A stretch of DNA of 64,000 nt. Origin: Pseudaminobacter soli (ex Li et al. 2025). GTDB lineage: Bacteria; Pseudomonadota; Alphaproteobacteria; Rhizobiales; Rhizobiaceae. Below the pieces are notes generated by a model, which saw only the letters and a program-made list of their open reading frames with translations, made no database searches and was not told the origin of the DNA. Of the stretch, positions 29,374-38,272 are shown piece by piece (the stretch's first letter is position 1; each line of letters starts with the position of its first letter). Location: assembly GCF_003012705.1 (NCBI RefSeq), contig NZ_PXYL01000009.1, positions 159,631 through 223,630 of the forward strand, given 5' to 3'. A program made the position numbers and the translations under genes.

Positions 29374-30582
29374 ATGATCAAGTCCTGTCTTGCCTCAGCA
29401 GTTCTCCTTGCGGCGATGGCCGCTCCAGCTTCCGCCGCCGGAATATCGGACGGCAAGATCAAGATCGGCATCTTGAATGACCAGTCCGGGGTCTACGCCG
29501 ATTTCGGCGGCAAGTGGTCCGTCGAGGCCGCCAAGATGGCGGTCGAGGATTTCGGTGGAAAGGTGCAGGGCGCGCCGATCGAGGTGATTAACGCCGACCA
29601 CCAGAACAAGCCCGACATCGCATCCAATATCGCACGCCAGTGGTATGACACCGAGCAGGTAGACGCGATCATGGAGTTGACGACCTCCTCCGTGGCGCTG
29701 GCGGTGCAGGATATCTCCAAGGAAAAGAAGAAGATCGACATCGTCGTCGGCGCGGCGACCACCGATCTTACAGGCAAGCAATGCTCGCCCTACGGGTTCC
29801 ACTGGGCCTATGACACGCATTCGCAAGCTGTCGGGACCGGCGGTGCTCTGGTCGAGCAAGGTGGCGACAGCTGGTACTTCATCACTGTCGACTACGCCTT
29901 CGGCTATTCGCTGGAAGAACAGACCGCCAAATATGTGAAAGCTCATGGCGGCAAGGTGCTTGGCGAAGTGCGCTATCCGCTTGGCGCGACCGACTACTCG
30001 TCCTTCCTGCTGCAAGCCCAATCGTCGGGCGCCAAGATCATCGGCCTTGCCAATGCCGGCCTCGACACGTCCAACTCGATCAAGCAGGCTGCCGAATTCG
30101 GCATCGTCCAGGGCGGCCAGCGACTGGCGGCGCTGCTGTTCACATTGTCCGAAGTGCATGGGCTCGGCCTGAAGGCTGCACAAGGCGTGGTGCTCACCGA
30201 GGGTTACTACTGGGACCGTGATGACAAGAGCCGCGAGTTCGCCGACCGGTTCTTCAAGCGCACAGGCCGCATGCCCAACATGATCCAGGCCGGCACCTAT
30301 TCCGCCGTGTTGCAATATCTCAAGGCGGTCGACAAGGCTGGCACGGATGATGCCGAGGCGGTGGCCAAGGAACTCCACGACATGCCGGTCAACGACGTCT
30401 TCACCAGCAATGGCAAGGTGCAGGCCGACGGTTCGATGGTGCACGACATGTATCTCTACCAGGTCAAAAAGCCGGAGGAGAGCAAAAGGGACTGGGACTA
30501 CTACACTTATCTGGCGACCATCCCTGGCGACCAGGCGTTCCTGAAAGCCGAGGAAAGTGGCTGCCCGCTCGTCTCCAAGTGA
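29374..30582 (+). CDS. livK: Branched-chain amino acid-type ABC substrate-binding protein
   Basis: This 402-residue periplasmic protein of the LivJ/LivK (Peripla_BP_6) family has a signal peptide (VLLAAMAAPASA). Characteristic features are IKIGILNDQSGVYADFGG near residue 28 and FHWAYDTHSQAVGTG near residue 146. Family members bind a wide range of ligands including leucine, urea, amides and aromatic acids, and the ligand cannot be set from sequence. GGGAGG lies before the ATG. It heads a complete five-gene transporter operon. Confidence 0.9.
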   Translation: MIKSCLASAVLLAAMAAPASAAGISDGKIKIGILNDQSGVYADFGGKWSVEAAKMAVEDFGGKVQGAPIEVINADHQNKPDIASNIARQWYDTEQVDAIMELTTSSVALAVQDISKEKKKIDIVVGAATTDLTGKQCSPYGFHWAYDTHSQAVGTGGALVEQGGDSWYFITVDYAFGYSLEEQTAKYVKAHGGKVLGEVRYPLGATDYSSFLLQAQSSGAKIIGLANAGLDTSNSIKQAAEFGIVQGGQRLAALLFTLSEVHGLGLKAAQGVVLTEGYYWDRDDKSREFADRFFKRTGRMPNMIQAGTYSAVLQYLKAVDKAGTDDAEAVAKELHDMPVNDVFTSNGKVQADGSMVHDMYLYQVKKPEESKRDWDYYTYLATIPGDQAFLKAEESGCPLVSK

Positions 30583-31379
30583 GCGACGGAGCCACCGTGG
30601 CTGACGTGCCAGACATGGACTCGATCGACCTTCGGGTGGTGCTTTCTGCCCGCGGGCTGCGGCGTGACTTTGGCGGCTTCGTCGCCGTCAATGATGTCGA
30701 CCTCGATGTTCATCACGCACGCATTCATGCCTTGATCGGCCCCAACGGGGCCGGCAAGACCACCGTCTTCAATCTGCTGACCAAGTTCCTGGAGCCGACC
30801 AGCGGCCGGATCGAACTGCTTGGTCACGACATCACCCGTATGCCGCCGGCGGCGGTGGCGCGGATGGGGCTGGCGCGTTCCTTCCAGATCTCGGCGATCT
30901 TCCCGCATCTCACGGTGCTGGACAATGTGCGCGTCGCGCTGCAGCGCCCGGGCGGGCTCAGCACTCAGTTTTGGCGGCCACTCTCGGCACTCGACCGGCT
31001 GACGCCGCGCGCCGACGAACTGCTGGATGCAGTCGGGCTCACCGACGTTCGTAACAAGCTTGCCGTTGATCTCTCCTACGGCCGCAAGCGTGTGCTTGAG
31101 ATCGCCACCACGCTGGCGCTCGACCCAAAGGTGCTGCTGCTGGACGAGCCGATGGCCGGCATGGGGCACGAAGACGTCGGCACGATCTCTGACCTCATTC
31201 GTTCGGTTGCCAGGGGCCGCGCGGTGCTGATGGTGGAGCACAACCTCTCGGTGGTGGCCGACCTGTCGGACTGGATCACTGTGATGCAGCGCGGCAAGGT
31301 GCTCGCAACCGGCGACTATCCGACCGTCGCCGCCGACGAGCGGGTCAAGGTCGCCTATATGGGCATGGAGGAAGGCTGA
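30579..31379 (+). CDS. livG: Branched-chain amino acid-type ABC ATPase (LivG)
   Basis: This ~266-residue LivG-type ATPase has Walker A GPNGAGKTT near residue 53, signature LSYGRKRVLEIATTL and Walker B KVLLLDEPMAGMG, followed by the LivG-typical VEHNLSVV. The GTG at 30579 overlaps the binding-protein stop (GTGA). A GTG at 30597 with GGAG five bases upstream, or the ATG at 30615, are alternative starts that would lose only a non-conserved leader. Confidence 0.88.
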   Translation: MSDGATVADVPDMDSIDLRVVLSARGLRRDFGGFVAVNDVDLDVHHARIHALIGPNGAGKTTVFNLLTKFLEPTSGRIELLGHDITRMPPAAVARMGLARSFQISAIFPHLTVLDNVRVALQRPGGLSTQFWRPLSALDRLTPRADELLDAVGLTDVRNKLAVDLSYGRKRVLEIATTLALDPKVLLLDEPMAGMGHEDVGTISDLIRSVARGRAVLMVEHNLSVVADLSDWITVMQRGKVLATGDYPTVAADERVKVAYMGMEEG

Positions 31380-32089
31380 TGGCGGGCGCGGCGCCGTTGC
31401 TCAGCGTGCGTGGCCTGAACGCCTGGTACGGCGAAAGCCACGCGCTGCACGGGGTCGATATCGACGTCCATCGCGGCGAGACGGTTACGCTGCTCGGCCG
31501 CAACGGCGTCGGTAAGACCACAACGCTGCGCGCCATCATGGGGCTGATCCGCAAACGTACAGGCGAGATCGCTTTCGACGGGCAGGACCTGATGCGGTTG
31601 CCGCTGCACCGCACGGCATATGCCGGCATAGGCTTCGTCCCGGAGGAGCGCGGCATCTTCGCCTCGCTCACAGTCGACGAGAATCTTAACCTGCCGCCGG
31701 TCGTGGCCAAGGGAGGCATGAGCACCGAGGAGATCTTCGGGCTGTTCCCGAACCTTAAGGAACGACGCAACAGCCAGGGAATAAAACTCTCCGGCGGTGA
31801 GCAGCAGATGCTGGCGATTGCGCGCATGCTGCGCACCGGCGTCACCATGCTTCTGCTTGATGAGCCCACGGAAGGACTGGCGCCTGTAATCGTGCAACAC
31901 ATCGGCGAGCTTCTGATGACACTGAAGGCGCGTGGCATGACCGTCCTGCTAGTCGAGCAGAATTTCCGTTTTGCCAGCCGGGTCGCTGACCGTTTTTATC
32001 TGATGGAGCACGGCAAGGTGGTGAGCGGCTTCCCGGTCGGGGAGTTGTCGGCACATATGGACGAACTACACGACGTTCTGGGGGTTTGA
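31379..32089 (+). CDS. livF: Branched-chain amino acid-type ABC ATPase (LivF)
   Basis: This 236-residue LivF-type ATPase has Walker A GRNGVGKTT near residue 39, signature LSGGEQQMLAIARML and Walker B MLLLDEPTEGLAP, then VEQNFRF. The length is normal. The ATG overlaps the LivG stop by one base (TGATG), so the two ATPases are translationally coupled. Confidence 0.9.
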   Translation: MAGAAPLLSVRGLNAWYGESHALHGVDIDVHRGETVTLLGRNGVGKTTTLRAIMGLIRKRTGEIAFDGQDLMRLPLHRTAYAGIGFVPEERGIFASLTVDENLNLPPVVAKGGMSTEEIFGLFPNLKERRNSQGIKLSGGEQQMLAIARMLRTGVTMLLLDEPTEGLAPVIVQHIGELLMTLKARGMTVLLVEQNFRFASRVADRFYLMEHGKVVSGFPVGELSAHMDELHDVLGV

Positions 32090-32095
32090 GGCCGG

Positions 32096-32983
32096 ATGAC
32101 AACGATCTTCGGCATTCCCATCCAAGCTTTCCTCGGGCAATTGCTGCTCGGTCTCATCAACGGCTCGTTCTACGCCATGCTGAGCCTTGGCCTTGCCGTC
32201 ATCTTCGGCATGCTGCGCATCATTAACTTCGCCCACGGTGCGCAATATATGCTGGGCGCCTTCGTCGGTTATCTTTTGCTCGTAAATCTTGGCATCGGCT
32301 ACTGGCCGGCGCTGATCCTCGTGCCGCTGGCCGTTGGACTGTTCGGCATGATGGTCGAGCGGCTGGGGCTGTCCCGGCTCTACGGTATCGATCCGCTCTA
32401 TGGCTTGCTGTTCACCTTCGGGCTAGCCCAGGCCGTAGAAGGAATATTCCGCTATTATTACGGCGTGTCGGGAAACCCCTATTCGGTGCCGCCGCTGCTG
32501 GCGGGCGGCACCAATCTCGGCTTCATGTTTCTGCCCAACTATCGCGGCTGGGTGGTGGTGGCCTCCCTGATCGTCTGCCTCGGCACATGGCTGCTGATCG
32601 AAAAGACGCGGCTGGGCTCCTACCTGCGCGCGGCAACCGAGAACCCGCGCCTGGTGCAGGCCTTCGGCGTAAACGTGCCACTACTGCTCACCTTGACCTA
32701 TGGGTTAGGGTCGGCTCTGGCCGGCCTGGCTGGCATACTGGCCGCCCCGATCTATCAGGTAAGCCCGCTAATGGGGTCGGACATCATCATCGTCGTCTTC
32801 GCAGTGGTCGTGGTGGGCGGCCTGGGCTCGATCCTCGGCGCCATCGTCACCGGCTATATGTTGGGCCTTGCCGAGGGGCTGACCAAGGTTTTCTATCCTG
32901 AAGCCTCCAACATAGTGATCTTTGTCATCATGGCCATCGTGCTCCTGCTGCGGCCGGCCGGTCTGTTCGGAAGGGATGCCTGA
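32096..32983 (+). CDS. livH: Branched-chain amino acid-type ABC permease (LivH)
   Basis: This 295-residue LivH-type permease has eight or so helices, N-terminal LINGSFYAMLSLGLAVIFGM near residue 19, IINFAHGAQYMLGA near residue 42 and FGVNVPLLLTLTYGLGS in the coupling-loop region. The C-terminal IIVVFAVVVVGGLGSILGA is typical. It starts six bases after LivF. Confidence 0.9.
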   Translation: MTTIFGIPIQAFLGQLLLGLINGSFYAMLSLGLAVIFGMLRIINFAHGAQYMLGAFVGYLLLVNLGIGYWPALILVPLAVGLFGMMVERLGLSRLYGIDPLYGLLFTFGLAQAVEGIFRYYYGVSGNPYSVPPLLAGGTNLGFMFLPNYRGWVVVASLIVCLGTWLLIEKTRLGSYLRAATENPRLVQAFGVNVPLLLTLTYGLGSALAGLAGILAAPIYQVSPLMGSDIIIVVFAVVVVGGLGSILGAIVTGYMLGLAEGLTKVFYPEASNIVIFVIMAIVLLLRPAGLFGRDA

Positions 32984-32984
32984 C

Positions 32985-33977
32985 ATGGCCGAGACCACCT
33001 TGCGCAACGGCCGAGCTAGAAGCTCTTCGCGGCTGGAGCAGGGGCTGGTCGTGCTCGGCATCCTTGCGCTGCTTGCTGCACCCTTTTTCGTCTATCCGAT
33101 CCTGCTGATGAAGATGCTGTGCTTTGCGCTGTTCGCCTGCGCCTTCAATCTTCTGCTCGGTTATACCGGCCTGCTCTCATTCGGCCACGCCACCTTTTTC
33201 GGCGGCGCCGCCTATTTTTGCGCCCATGCGGTGAAGGTGTGGGGCTGGCCGCCTGAAGCCGGCATCCTGCTCGGCGTCGTTGGCGCGGCAGGGCTCGGTC
33301 TCGTGATGGGCTTCTTCGCCATCCGCCGGCAGGGCATCTATTTCGCCATGATCACGCTGGCGCTGGCGCAGATGTTCTACTTCTTTTGCGTGCAAGCGCC
33401 ATTCACCCATGGCGAGGACGGCATCCAAGGCGTGCCGCGCGGCTTCCTGTTCAGCCTGCTCGACCTCAACCAGCCGCTCAACATCTACTATTTCGTGCTG
33501 GCTGTGTTCCTTGCTGGCGTGTTCGCCATATGGCGCATCGTCAATTCGCCCTTCGGCATGATCCTGCGCTCCATCCGTGAGAATGAGAACCGCGCCGTGT
33601 CGCTCGGCTATTCGGTGGCTAACTACAAGCTCGCCGCGTTCGTGATGTCGGCGGCGCTGTCTGGCCTTGCGGGGGCGGTCAAGGCGATCGTGTTCCAGTT
33701 TGCGACGCTGACCGATGTGACGTGGCAGATGTCGGGCGAGGTCATCCTGATGACGCTCCTCGGCGGCATCGGCACCATGGTTGGTCCGATCGTCGGCGCT
33801 GGACTGGTGGTGGGGCTGGAGAATGCGCTGGCCACTTCCGGCTTCCCGGTCATGATCGCCACCGGCGTCATCTTCATGGCCTGTGTGCTGCTGTTCCGGC
33901 GGGGCATTGTCGGCGAAATCCAGGCCCGCTGGAATGCCCGACGCGAAAGCAGGTCAGGAAACAAGGCGCATGGCTGA
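32985..33977 (+). CDS. livM: Branched-chain amino acid-type ABC permease (LivM)
   Basis: This 330-residue LivM-type permease has LLLGYTGLLSFGHATFFG near residue 47, AIRRQGIYFAMITLALAQMF near residue 110 and the coupling loop SIRENENRAVSLGYSVANYKL near residue 190. The ATG at 32985 follows the LivH stop almost directly and is preferred over a longer in-frame reading inside livH. It is the last gene of the operon. Confidence 0.9.
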   Translation: MAETTLRNGRARSSSRLEQGLVVLGILALLAAPFFVYPILLMKMLCFALFACAFNLLLGYTGLLSFGHATFFGGAAYFCAHAVKVWGWPPEAGILLGVVGAAGLGLVMGFFAIRRQGIYFAMITLALAQMFYFFCVQAPFTHGEDGIQGVPRGFLFSLLDLNQPLNIYYFVLAVFLAGVFAIWRIVNSPFGMILRSIRENENRAVSLGYSVANYKLAAFVMSAALSGLAGAVKAIVFQFATLTDVTWQMSGEVILMTLLGGIGTMVGPIVGAGLVVGLENALATSGFPVMIATGVIFMACVLLFRRGIVGEIQARWNARRESRSGNKAHG

Positions 33978-33988
33978 CCTTCGGCGTT

Positions 33989-34019
33989 GGATACACCGGC
34001 CACTGGGCTGGGGTGTCCA
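33989..34019. terminator. Possible bidirectional terminator
   Basis: Between the convergent LivM stop (33977) and the CUT1 permease stop (34025) an imperfect stem joins GGATACACC to GGTGTCC, with a GC-rich interior and AAAA following on the plus strand. The pairing has bulges, so this is only a candidate. Confidence 0.35.
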
Positions 34020-34024
34020 AAACG

Positions 34025-34885
34025 CTATCCCTTGACTGCCGAACTGACGATCGAATCCACGAAGAAGCGCTGCAGGAAAACGAACAAGACGAGCGGCGGC
34101 AGCACCGCGAGCGTCGCGCCGGCCATGACCAGTCCGGTATTAATGGCGCCGCGATTGTAGCTGAGCAGCCGGCTGAGGCTTATGACGATCGGATAGGCAT
34201 TCGCATTGCCCTGCAGCACGGTGAGTGGCCAAAGATAGCTGTTCCAGTGGTAGACGAAGGCAAAAAGCGCCAGTGCCGCGATCGCCGGCGCGACGCTTGG
34301 CGCCACGATCTTGAACAGGATCAGCAGTTCCGATGCCCCGTCGACCCGTGCCGCATCGATAAGATCGTCCGGAACGCCGGAGATGAACTGCCGCATGAGG
34401 AATATGCCGAAGGCATTGGCAAGGTTGGGCAGGATGACACCCGCCAGGCTGGCGTTGAGCCCAATGGAGCCGATGACCCGATAGAGCGGAATGAGGGTCA
34501 CGATGGGCGGCAGGAACATGGTCCCGATCAGCACCGAGAACACCAGGGTGCGCCCGCGAAAGCGGTATTTGGCGAACGCGTAGCCAGCCATCATGCTGGT
34601 CACGAGAATGCCGGCTGTGGTGATCGAAGCGATCAGCAGCGAGTTCCACATGGAGCGGCTGACATTGATGACGCCGGAGACCTTTTCGTAGGCTTCGAGA
34701 CTGGGCGTGCGGGGGATCCACACCGGCGGTATCTGCATGCTTTCGGCTGGCGTCTTGAGGCTGGAAAGGACCATCCAGATAAGGGGAAAGGCGGACGCCA
34801 CAGCGACCAGCAGCATCAGCGTGCCGACCAGCGCCTTGTGTCCCATTAGGCCTCGGCGCGAAAGGCGACCGCCCAGATTGCTCAT
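34025..34885 (-). CDS. CUT1 sugar ABC transporter permease (MalG/UgpE type)
   Basis: This 286-residue permease of the MalG type has six helices and the EAA loop DLIDAARVDGASELLILFKIVAPS near residue 185. The N-terminal LIWMVLSSLKTPAESM is typical of the family. The ATG at 34885 overlaps the stop of the upstream permease by four bases; a longer in-frame reading toward 35392 is antisense noise. No ATPase gene accompanies the system, so a shared MsmK/UgpC-type ATPase would be needed. Confidence 0.9.
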   Translation of the reverse strand: MSNLGGRLSRRGLMGHKALVGTLMLLVAVASAFPLIWMVLSSLKTPAESMQIPPVWIPRTPSLEAYEKVSGVINVSRSMWNSLLIASITTAGILVTSMMAGYAFAKYRFRGRTLVFSVLIGTMFLPPIVTLIPLYRVIGSIGLNASLAGVILPNLANAFGIFLMRQFISGVPDDLIDAARVDGASELLILFKIVAPSVAPAIAALALFAFVYHWNSYLWPLTVLQGNANAYPIVISLSRLLSYNRGAINTGLVMAGATLAVLPPLVLFVFLQRFFVDSIVSSAVKG

Positions 34886-35772
34886 TCGCTGTCCCTTCGG
34901 TTCATGAAGGCGAACAGCGCGCACACGACCATGATGAGTGCGAGCATCAGCATCACCGCCATTGCCGAGCCAAGCCCGCCCTGCGCCCGTTCGATGCCGA
35001 CGCGGCGGATATGGAAGGTGAGCACATTGGTGGAACCCACCGGCCCGCCTTGGGTGATCAGCGCGACCGGCTCGAACACCTGCACGGCATTGATGATGGC
35101 GATGACCGCGCTGAACAGCAGAGTTCGCCGCAATAAGGGTAGCGTGATGAAACGAAACTGCTCGGTGCGACTGGCGCCGTCGAGCGTTGCCGCCTCGTAG
35201 AGGCTGCCGGGAATTTGGGTCAGCCCGGCGATCGCAAGCACGGTGAAATAGCCGACCTGCTGCCACACGTTGAGAAACACGATCGAAATCAGCGCCGAAC
35301 GCGGGGAGGATAGCCAGGGCTGGGGGCCAACGCCGGCTAGGCTGAACATCTGGTTGATCGGCCCTTCCGTCGGCGCATAGAGTTTCGACCACACCAGGGC
35401 GACGGCAATCATCGGCACCATATAGGTGGAAAACAGCACGGTTCTCAGCGCCGTGCCGCCGCCAACATCCCGCTGGTAGACCAGCAGTCCGAACAGCACG
35501 GAAAGCGGCAGGATCAGGACTACCGACAGCCCTGTGTAGATCGCGGTGTTGACGAGCGCACCCTTGAAATCGCGACCAATGGAAGTCGGGCCGAATATCT
35601 CGCGGAAATTATCGATGCCGATGAAGCGCACGCTGGAAAACGGAGTCTGCGTTGACCAGTCCTGGAACGAGAGCCAGACAGTCAGCAGCATCGGGATCAC
35701 AACGAAGACGCCGATCAGCGTTACGGCGGGCGCAAGCATGATGCCCGCCGAAGCGCGATAGCTGCTTGTCAT
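34882..35772 (-). CDS. CUT1 sugar ABC transporter permease (MalF/UgpA type)
   Basis: This 296-residue permease has six helices, the N-terminal VWLSFQDWSTQTPFSSVRFI and the EAA-type loop LYEAATLDGASRTEQFRFITLP near residue 190. It is the size of UgpA rather than the longer MalF. It lies about 40 bases downstream of the binding-protein gene in the minus-strand operon. Confidence 0.9.
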   Translation of the reverse strand: MTSSYRASAGIMLAPAVTLIGVFVVIPMLLTVWLSFQDWSTQTPFSSVRFIGIDNFREIFGPTSIGRDFKGALVNTAIYTGLSVVLILPLSVLFGLLVYQRDVGGGTALRTVLFSTYMVPMIAVALVWSKLYAPTEGPINQMFSLAGVGPQPWLSSPRSALISIVFLNVWQQVGYFTVLAIAGLTQIPGSLYEAATLDGASRTEQFRFITLPLLRRTLLFSAVIAIINAVQVFEPVALITQGGPVGSTNVLTFHIRRVGIERAQGGLGSAMAVMLMLALIMVVCALFAFMNRRDSE

Positions 35773-35814
35773 CGATTAGGTTCCAAGGTGCCTCTCAGGA
35801 ACCAGCGGCCCGCC

Positions 35815-37107
35815 CTATTTGGCGGCCCGTTCCAGAATGGAGGTTGCGTCGGTCTGCGCGTTCGCTTGCGCATCCTGGGCCGACGCCTGCCCGTATTGCA
35901 GGGCTTCCAGCGTCTGCTGCAGCGACTCGCTGAATTCCTGACCACCCAGCACCACGGGGAACGGCTTAGCGTCTGCCAGCACGCTGACATAGCCTGAGAG
36001 GAATTCGGATCCGAGCTTGTCCTTGTGCGCCTCAATGTCCGAGCTGCGCGAGGGCAGGATGCCCATCGACATCAGAATGTCCGACATCGCCGAGGCGCCG
36101 TTCTTGCCCGACTGCGGACTGTTCAGCCAGGCGAGGAAATCCCAAGCCGCCTTCTGCTCGGCCTCGCCGGCTTTGGCATTGACCACCGTCATCCAGGAAT
36201 AGGAGATCGAGTGAGGCTTGTCGCCGCTCGGCCCGACCGGGATCGGCGCAGTTGCGATATTGGAGAACTTGTATCCCATGCCGCTCTTCAGCGCGCTTTC
36301 CCACCAGTTGGCCATGATGATCATGCCGGTCTTGCCGGAGACGAAGTTGTCTAGGAAGGGGCCCGTGGTGTTGGCGTCGGCGGTTGCCATGGATGGATCG
36401 CTGACGCCGTCCTTGATCAGTTCCTCATAGAGCTGGAAGGTCTCGCCGGCCTGCTTGCTGTTCAGCGTCGGCTTGCCGTCCTTGACCAAATCGCCGCCAT
36501 TGGAAACCAGCAGCGAGGAGAAGGGGTGCACCACACCGGCAGCCCATGAATTGATCATGCCGAAGCCCTGCTGGCCGGCATCCTTCTTGGTGAGCTTCTT
36601 CGCCGCTTCCCTGAGCTCGTCCCAAGTCTTGGGCGGAGCCTCGATGCCGGCTTCCTTGAACAGATCCTTGTTGTAGTTCAGCGCATAGACGTCGATCTCG
36701 TTGGGGATGCCATAGAGCGTGCCACCAACCGAGGCGGCGCTGACTACACCGGCCGGCCAGGCCTGCTTGACGTCCGAAGCCACCGCCTCCGGTGCGGGAG
36801 CGACAAGCTTGTCGCGCGCCAATTCAGGCAGCCAGAGGTCATAGATGCCGCCGATCGTGGGCCCGTCGGAGCTGCCGCCCTGCGAGCGCAGTGTGGTGAG
36901 CAGATCGCCGAAGGGAACGGCGCGCACGGTCACCGCCACATCGGGATGGTCTTTCGAATAATCCTTCGCCGCCGCCTCCAGAAGAGCGACCGTCTCCGGC
37001 GACCAGTGCGTCAGGTATGAAATATTGATTGTCTCGGCCCAGGCCGAGACGGGCAAGATCGCGAGCCCTGCAGCAAGCGCGATTTTCGAAGTCCACGCCA
37101 AAGTCAT
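35815..37107 (-). CDS. CUT1 sugar ABC transporter substrate-binding protein
   Basis: This 430-residue extracellular binding protein of family 1 has a signal peptide (IALAAGLAILPVSAWA). Typical features are NISYLTHWSPETVA after the signal, GIPNEIDVYALNYNKDLFKEAGI near residue 130, and MIIMANWWESALKSG near residue 260. GGAGGACGGG precedes the ATG at 37107. It is divergent from a ROK kinase and a GntR regulator. The ligand is unknown; a hexose or amino sugar suits the neighbours. Confidence 0.9.
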   Translation of the reverse strand: MTLAWTSKIALAAGLAILPVSAWAETINISYLTHWSPETVALLEAAAKDYSKDHPDVAVTVRAVPFGDLLTTLRSQGGSSDGPTIGGIYDLWLPELARDKLVAPAPEAVASDVKQAWPAGVVSAASVGGTLYGIPNEIDVYALNYNKDLFKEAGIEAPPKTWDELREAAKKLTKKDAGQQGFGMINSWAAGVVHPFSSLLVSNGGDLVKDGKPTLNSKQAGETFQLYEELIKDGVSDPSMATADANTTGPFLDNFVSGKTGMIIMANWWESALKSGMGYKFSNIATAPIPVGPSGDKPHSISYSWMTVVNAKAGEAEQKAAWDFLAWLNSPQSGKNGASAMSDILMSMGILPSRSSDIEAHKDKLGSEFLSGYVSVLADAKPFPVVLGGQEFSESLQQTLEALQYGQASAQDAQANAQTDATSILERAAK

Positions 37108-37138
37108 CCCGTCCTCCCTCGGATATACTGTGGTTAGG

Positions 37139-37150
37139 CATAACGTTATG
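37139..37150. promoter_or_regulatory. Palindrome near CUT1 operon start
   Basis: CATAACGTTATG is a perfect 12-bp palindrome 32 bases upstream of the binding-protein start. It lies in the 283-base divergent control region that also holds the palindrome at 37325-37340. The two share a TWATGAC-like half. It may be an operator for the GntR-family protein encoded at 38269. Confidence 0.5.
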
Positions 37151-37324
37151 ACGACTTTAGATCTGGTTGCAAGCGATAACTTTGCGGAGCCGGAGCGACG
37201 GCCGGCGGCAAGTACCTGAAGCAATGTCGCCTTTCCGATTTCAGTAGTGAAAACAGCGCTATGAAGAAAGAGGACTTTCTATCGGCGGACACAGCCTCTG
37301 CAAATCTGCTTGCAGATGCACCAG

Positions 37325-37340
37325 AGTCATTATAATGACT
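37325..37340. promoter_or_regulatory. Palindromic operator near ROK-kinase operon start
   Basis: AGTCATTATAATGACT is a perfect 16-bp palindrome about 50 bases before the kinase start codon. AT-centred palindromes of this size are typical for GntR/HutC-type regulators, one of which is the second gene of this operon. Autoregulation is inferred. Confidence 0.6.
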
Positions 37341-37390
37341 TTGTCATGCAAACGGTTTCGACCATCCGCCGCCTAGGGTTTTGACCAGCC

Positions 37391-38272
37391 ATGTCGCTGA
37401 TCCGCACACTCGCCATCGACCTCGGCGGCACAAACATGCGCGCAGCCCTTCACGATGGCGACGCTTCAAGGCTTGAGCCCATCGCGCGCGACGGCGCGCC
37501 TGCAAGCCTCGAAGAGTTTGTGACCCGTCTCCGCGGGCTCCGCGCCGAAATTGGCGGTGTCGAGGCGCTGGGCATCGCGGTTCCCGGACTTGTCGAAGGC
37601 ACACGCTGCCGCTGGATACCCAACTTGCCTTATCTGGATGGGTGGGATCTGCAGGCGCTGTTTCCCGGCTTGCGTGTTGCCGTCGGCAATGATGCGCAGA
37701 TCGCGATGATGGCCGAGGCATGCGAAGGCGCCGCGAGTGGGCTTTCCGATGCCCTTCTGCTGGCGATCGGTACCGGAATAGGCTCGGCGGTTCTCGCCGG
37801 CGGCCGTATCATCTCCGGCAGCCAGGGCGGCGCCTGCTCGTTCGGCTGGGCCTGTGCCGATCCGGAAGATGCCGGCGAAGATCGCAGTGGCTGGCTGGAG
37901 CGCAACGCATCCGGCCGCGCGCTGGATGGGATCGCCCGTGACCTCGGTTTGGTCGACGGCCGCGCCCTGATCGACGCGGCCCGGACGGGCAAAGCGAAAG
38001 CGATCGCGGCGCTCGACAAGCCGATGCGACGGCTTGGTGCCGCACTGGCCGGCGCGGTGGGCCTGCTCGATCCGCAGGTCATCCTTATTTCCGGTGGCAT
38101 TGCAGAGGCGCTGGATGTGGTCGGTCCCGCATTGCTCGATGCGCTGAGAAGGCAATTGCCGCCGCATCTGCGCGGCATCGAAATCAGGCCTGGCGCCTTC
38201 GGCTCCCGGGCTGGCCTGGTTGGGGCTGCGCTGGCCGGCGCTGCCGGACCTGACTGGAGGCACATAAGATGA
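37391..38272 (+). CDS. ROK-family sugar kinase lacking the zinc motif
   Basis: This 293-residue protein has the N-terminal phosphate motif DLGGTNMRAAL at residue 10, the sugar-site region GNDAQIAMMAEA near residue 98, and AIGTGIGSAVLAGGRI near residue 118. In most ROK kinases this is followed by a GE.GH motif and a CxCGxxGC zinc cluster. Here the corresponding stretch reads GGACSFGWACADPED and the cysteine cluster is absent. It probably phosphorylates the sugar brought in by the divergent importer. The stop overlaps the GntR start. Confidence 0.82.
   Translation: MSLIRTLAIDLGGTNMRAALHDGDASRLEPIARDGAPASLEEFVTRLRGLRAEIGGVEALGIAVPGLVEGTRCRWIPNLPYLDGWDLQALFPGLRVAVGNDAQIAMMAEACEGAASGLSDALLLAIGTGIGSAVLAGGRIISGSQGGACSFGWACADPEDAGEDRSGWLERNASGRALDGIARDLGLVDGRALIDAARTGKAKAIAALDKPMRRLGAALAGAVGLLDPQVILISGGIAEALDVVGPALLDALRRQLPPHLRGIEIRPGAFGSRAGLVGAALAGAAGPDWRHIR

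Noticed and set aside
34886..35392. N-terminal extension of the MalG-type permease into the upstream permease gene
   Set aside because: It overlaps the well-conserved upstream permease in another frame; ATG 34885 gives a normal-length protein and a four-base overlap.
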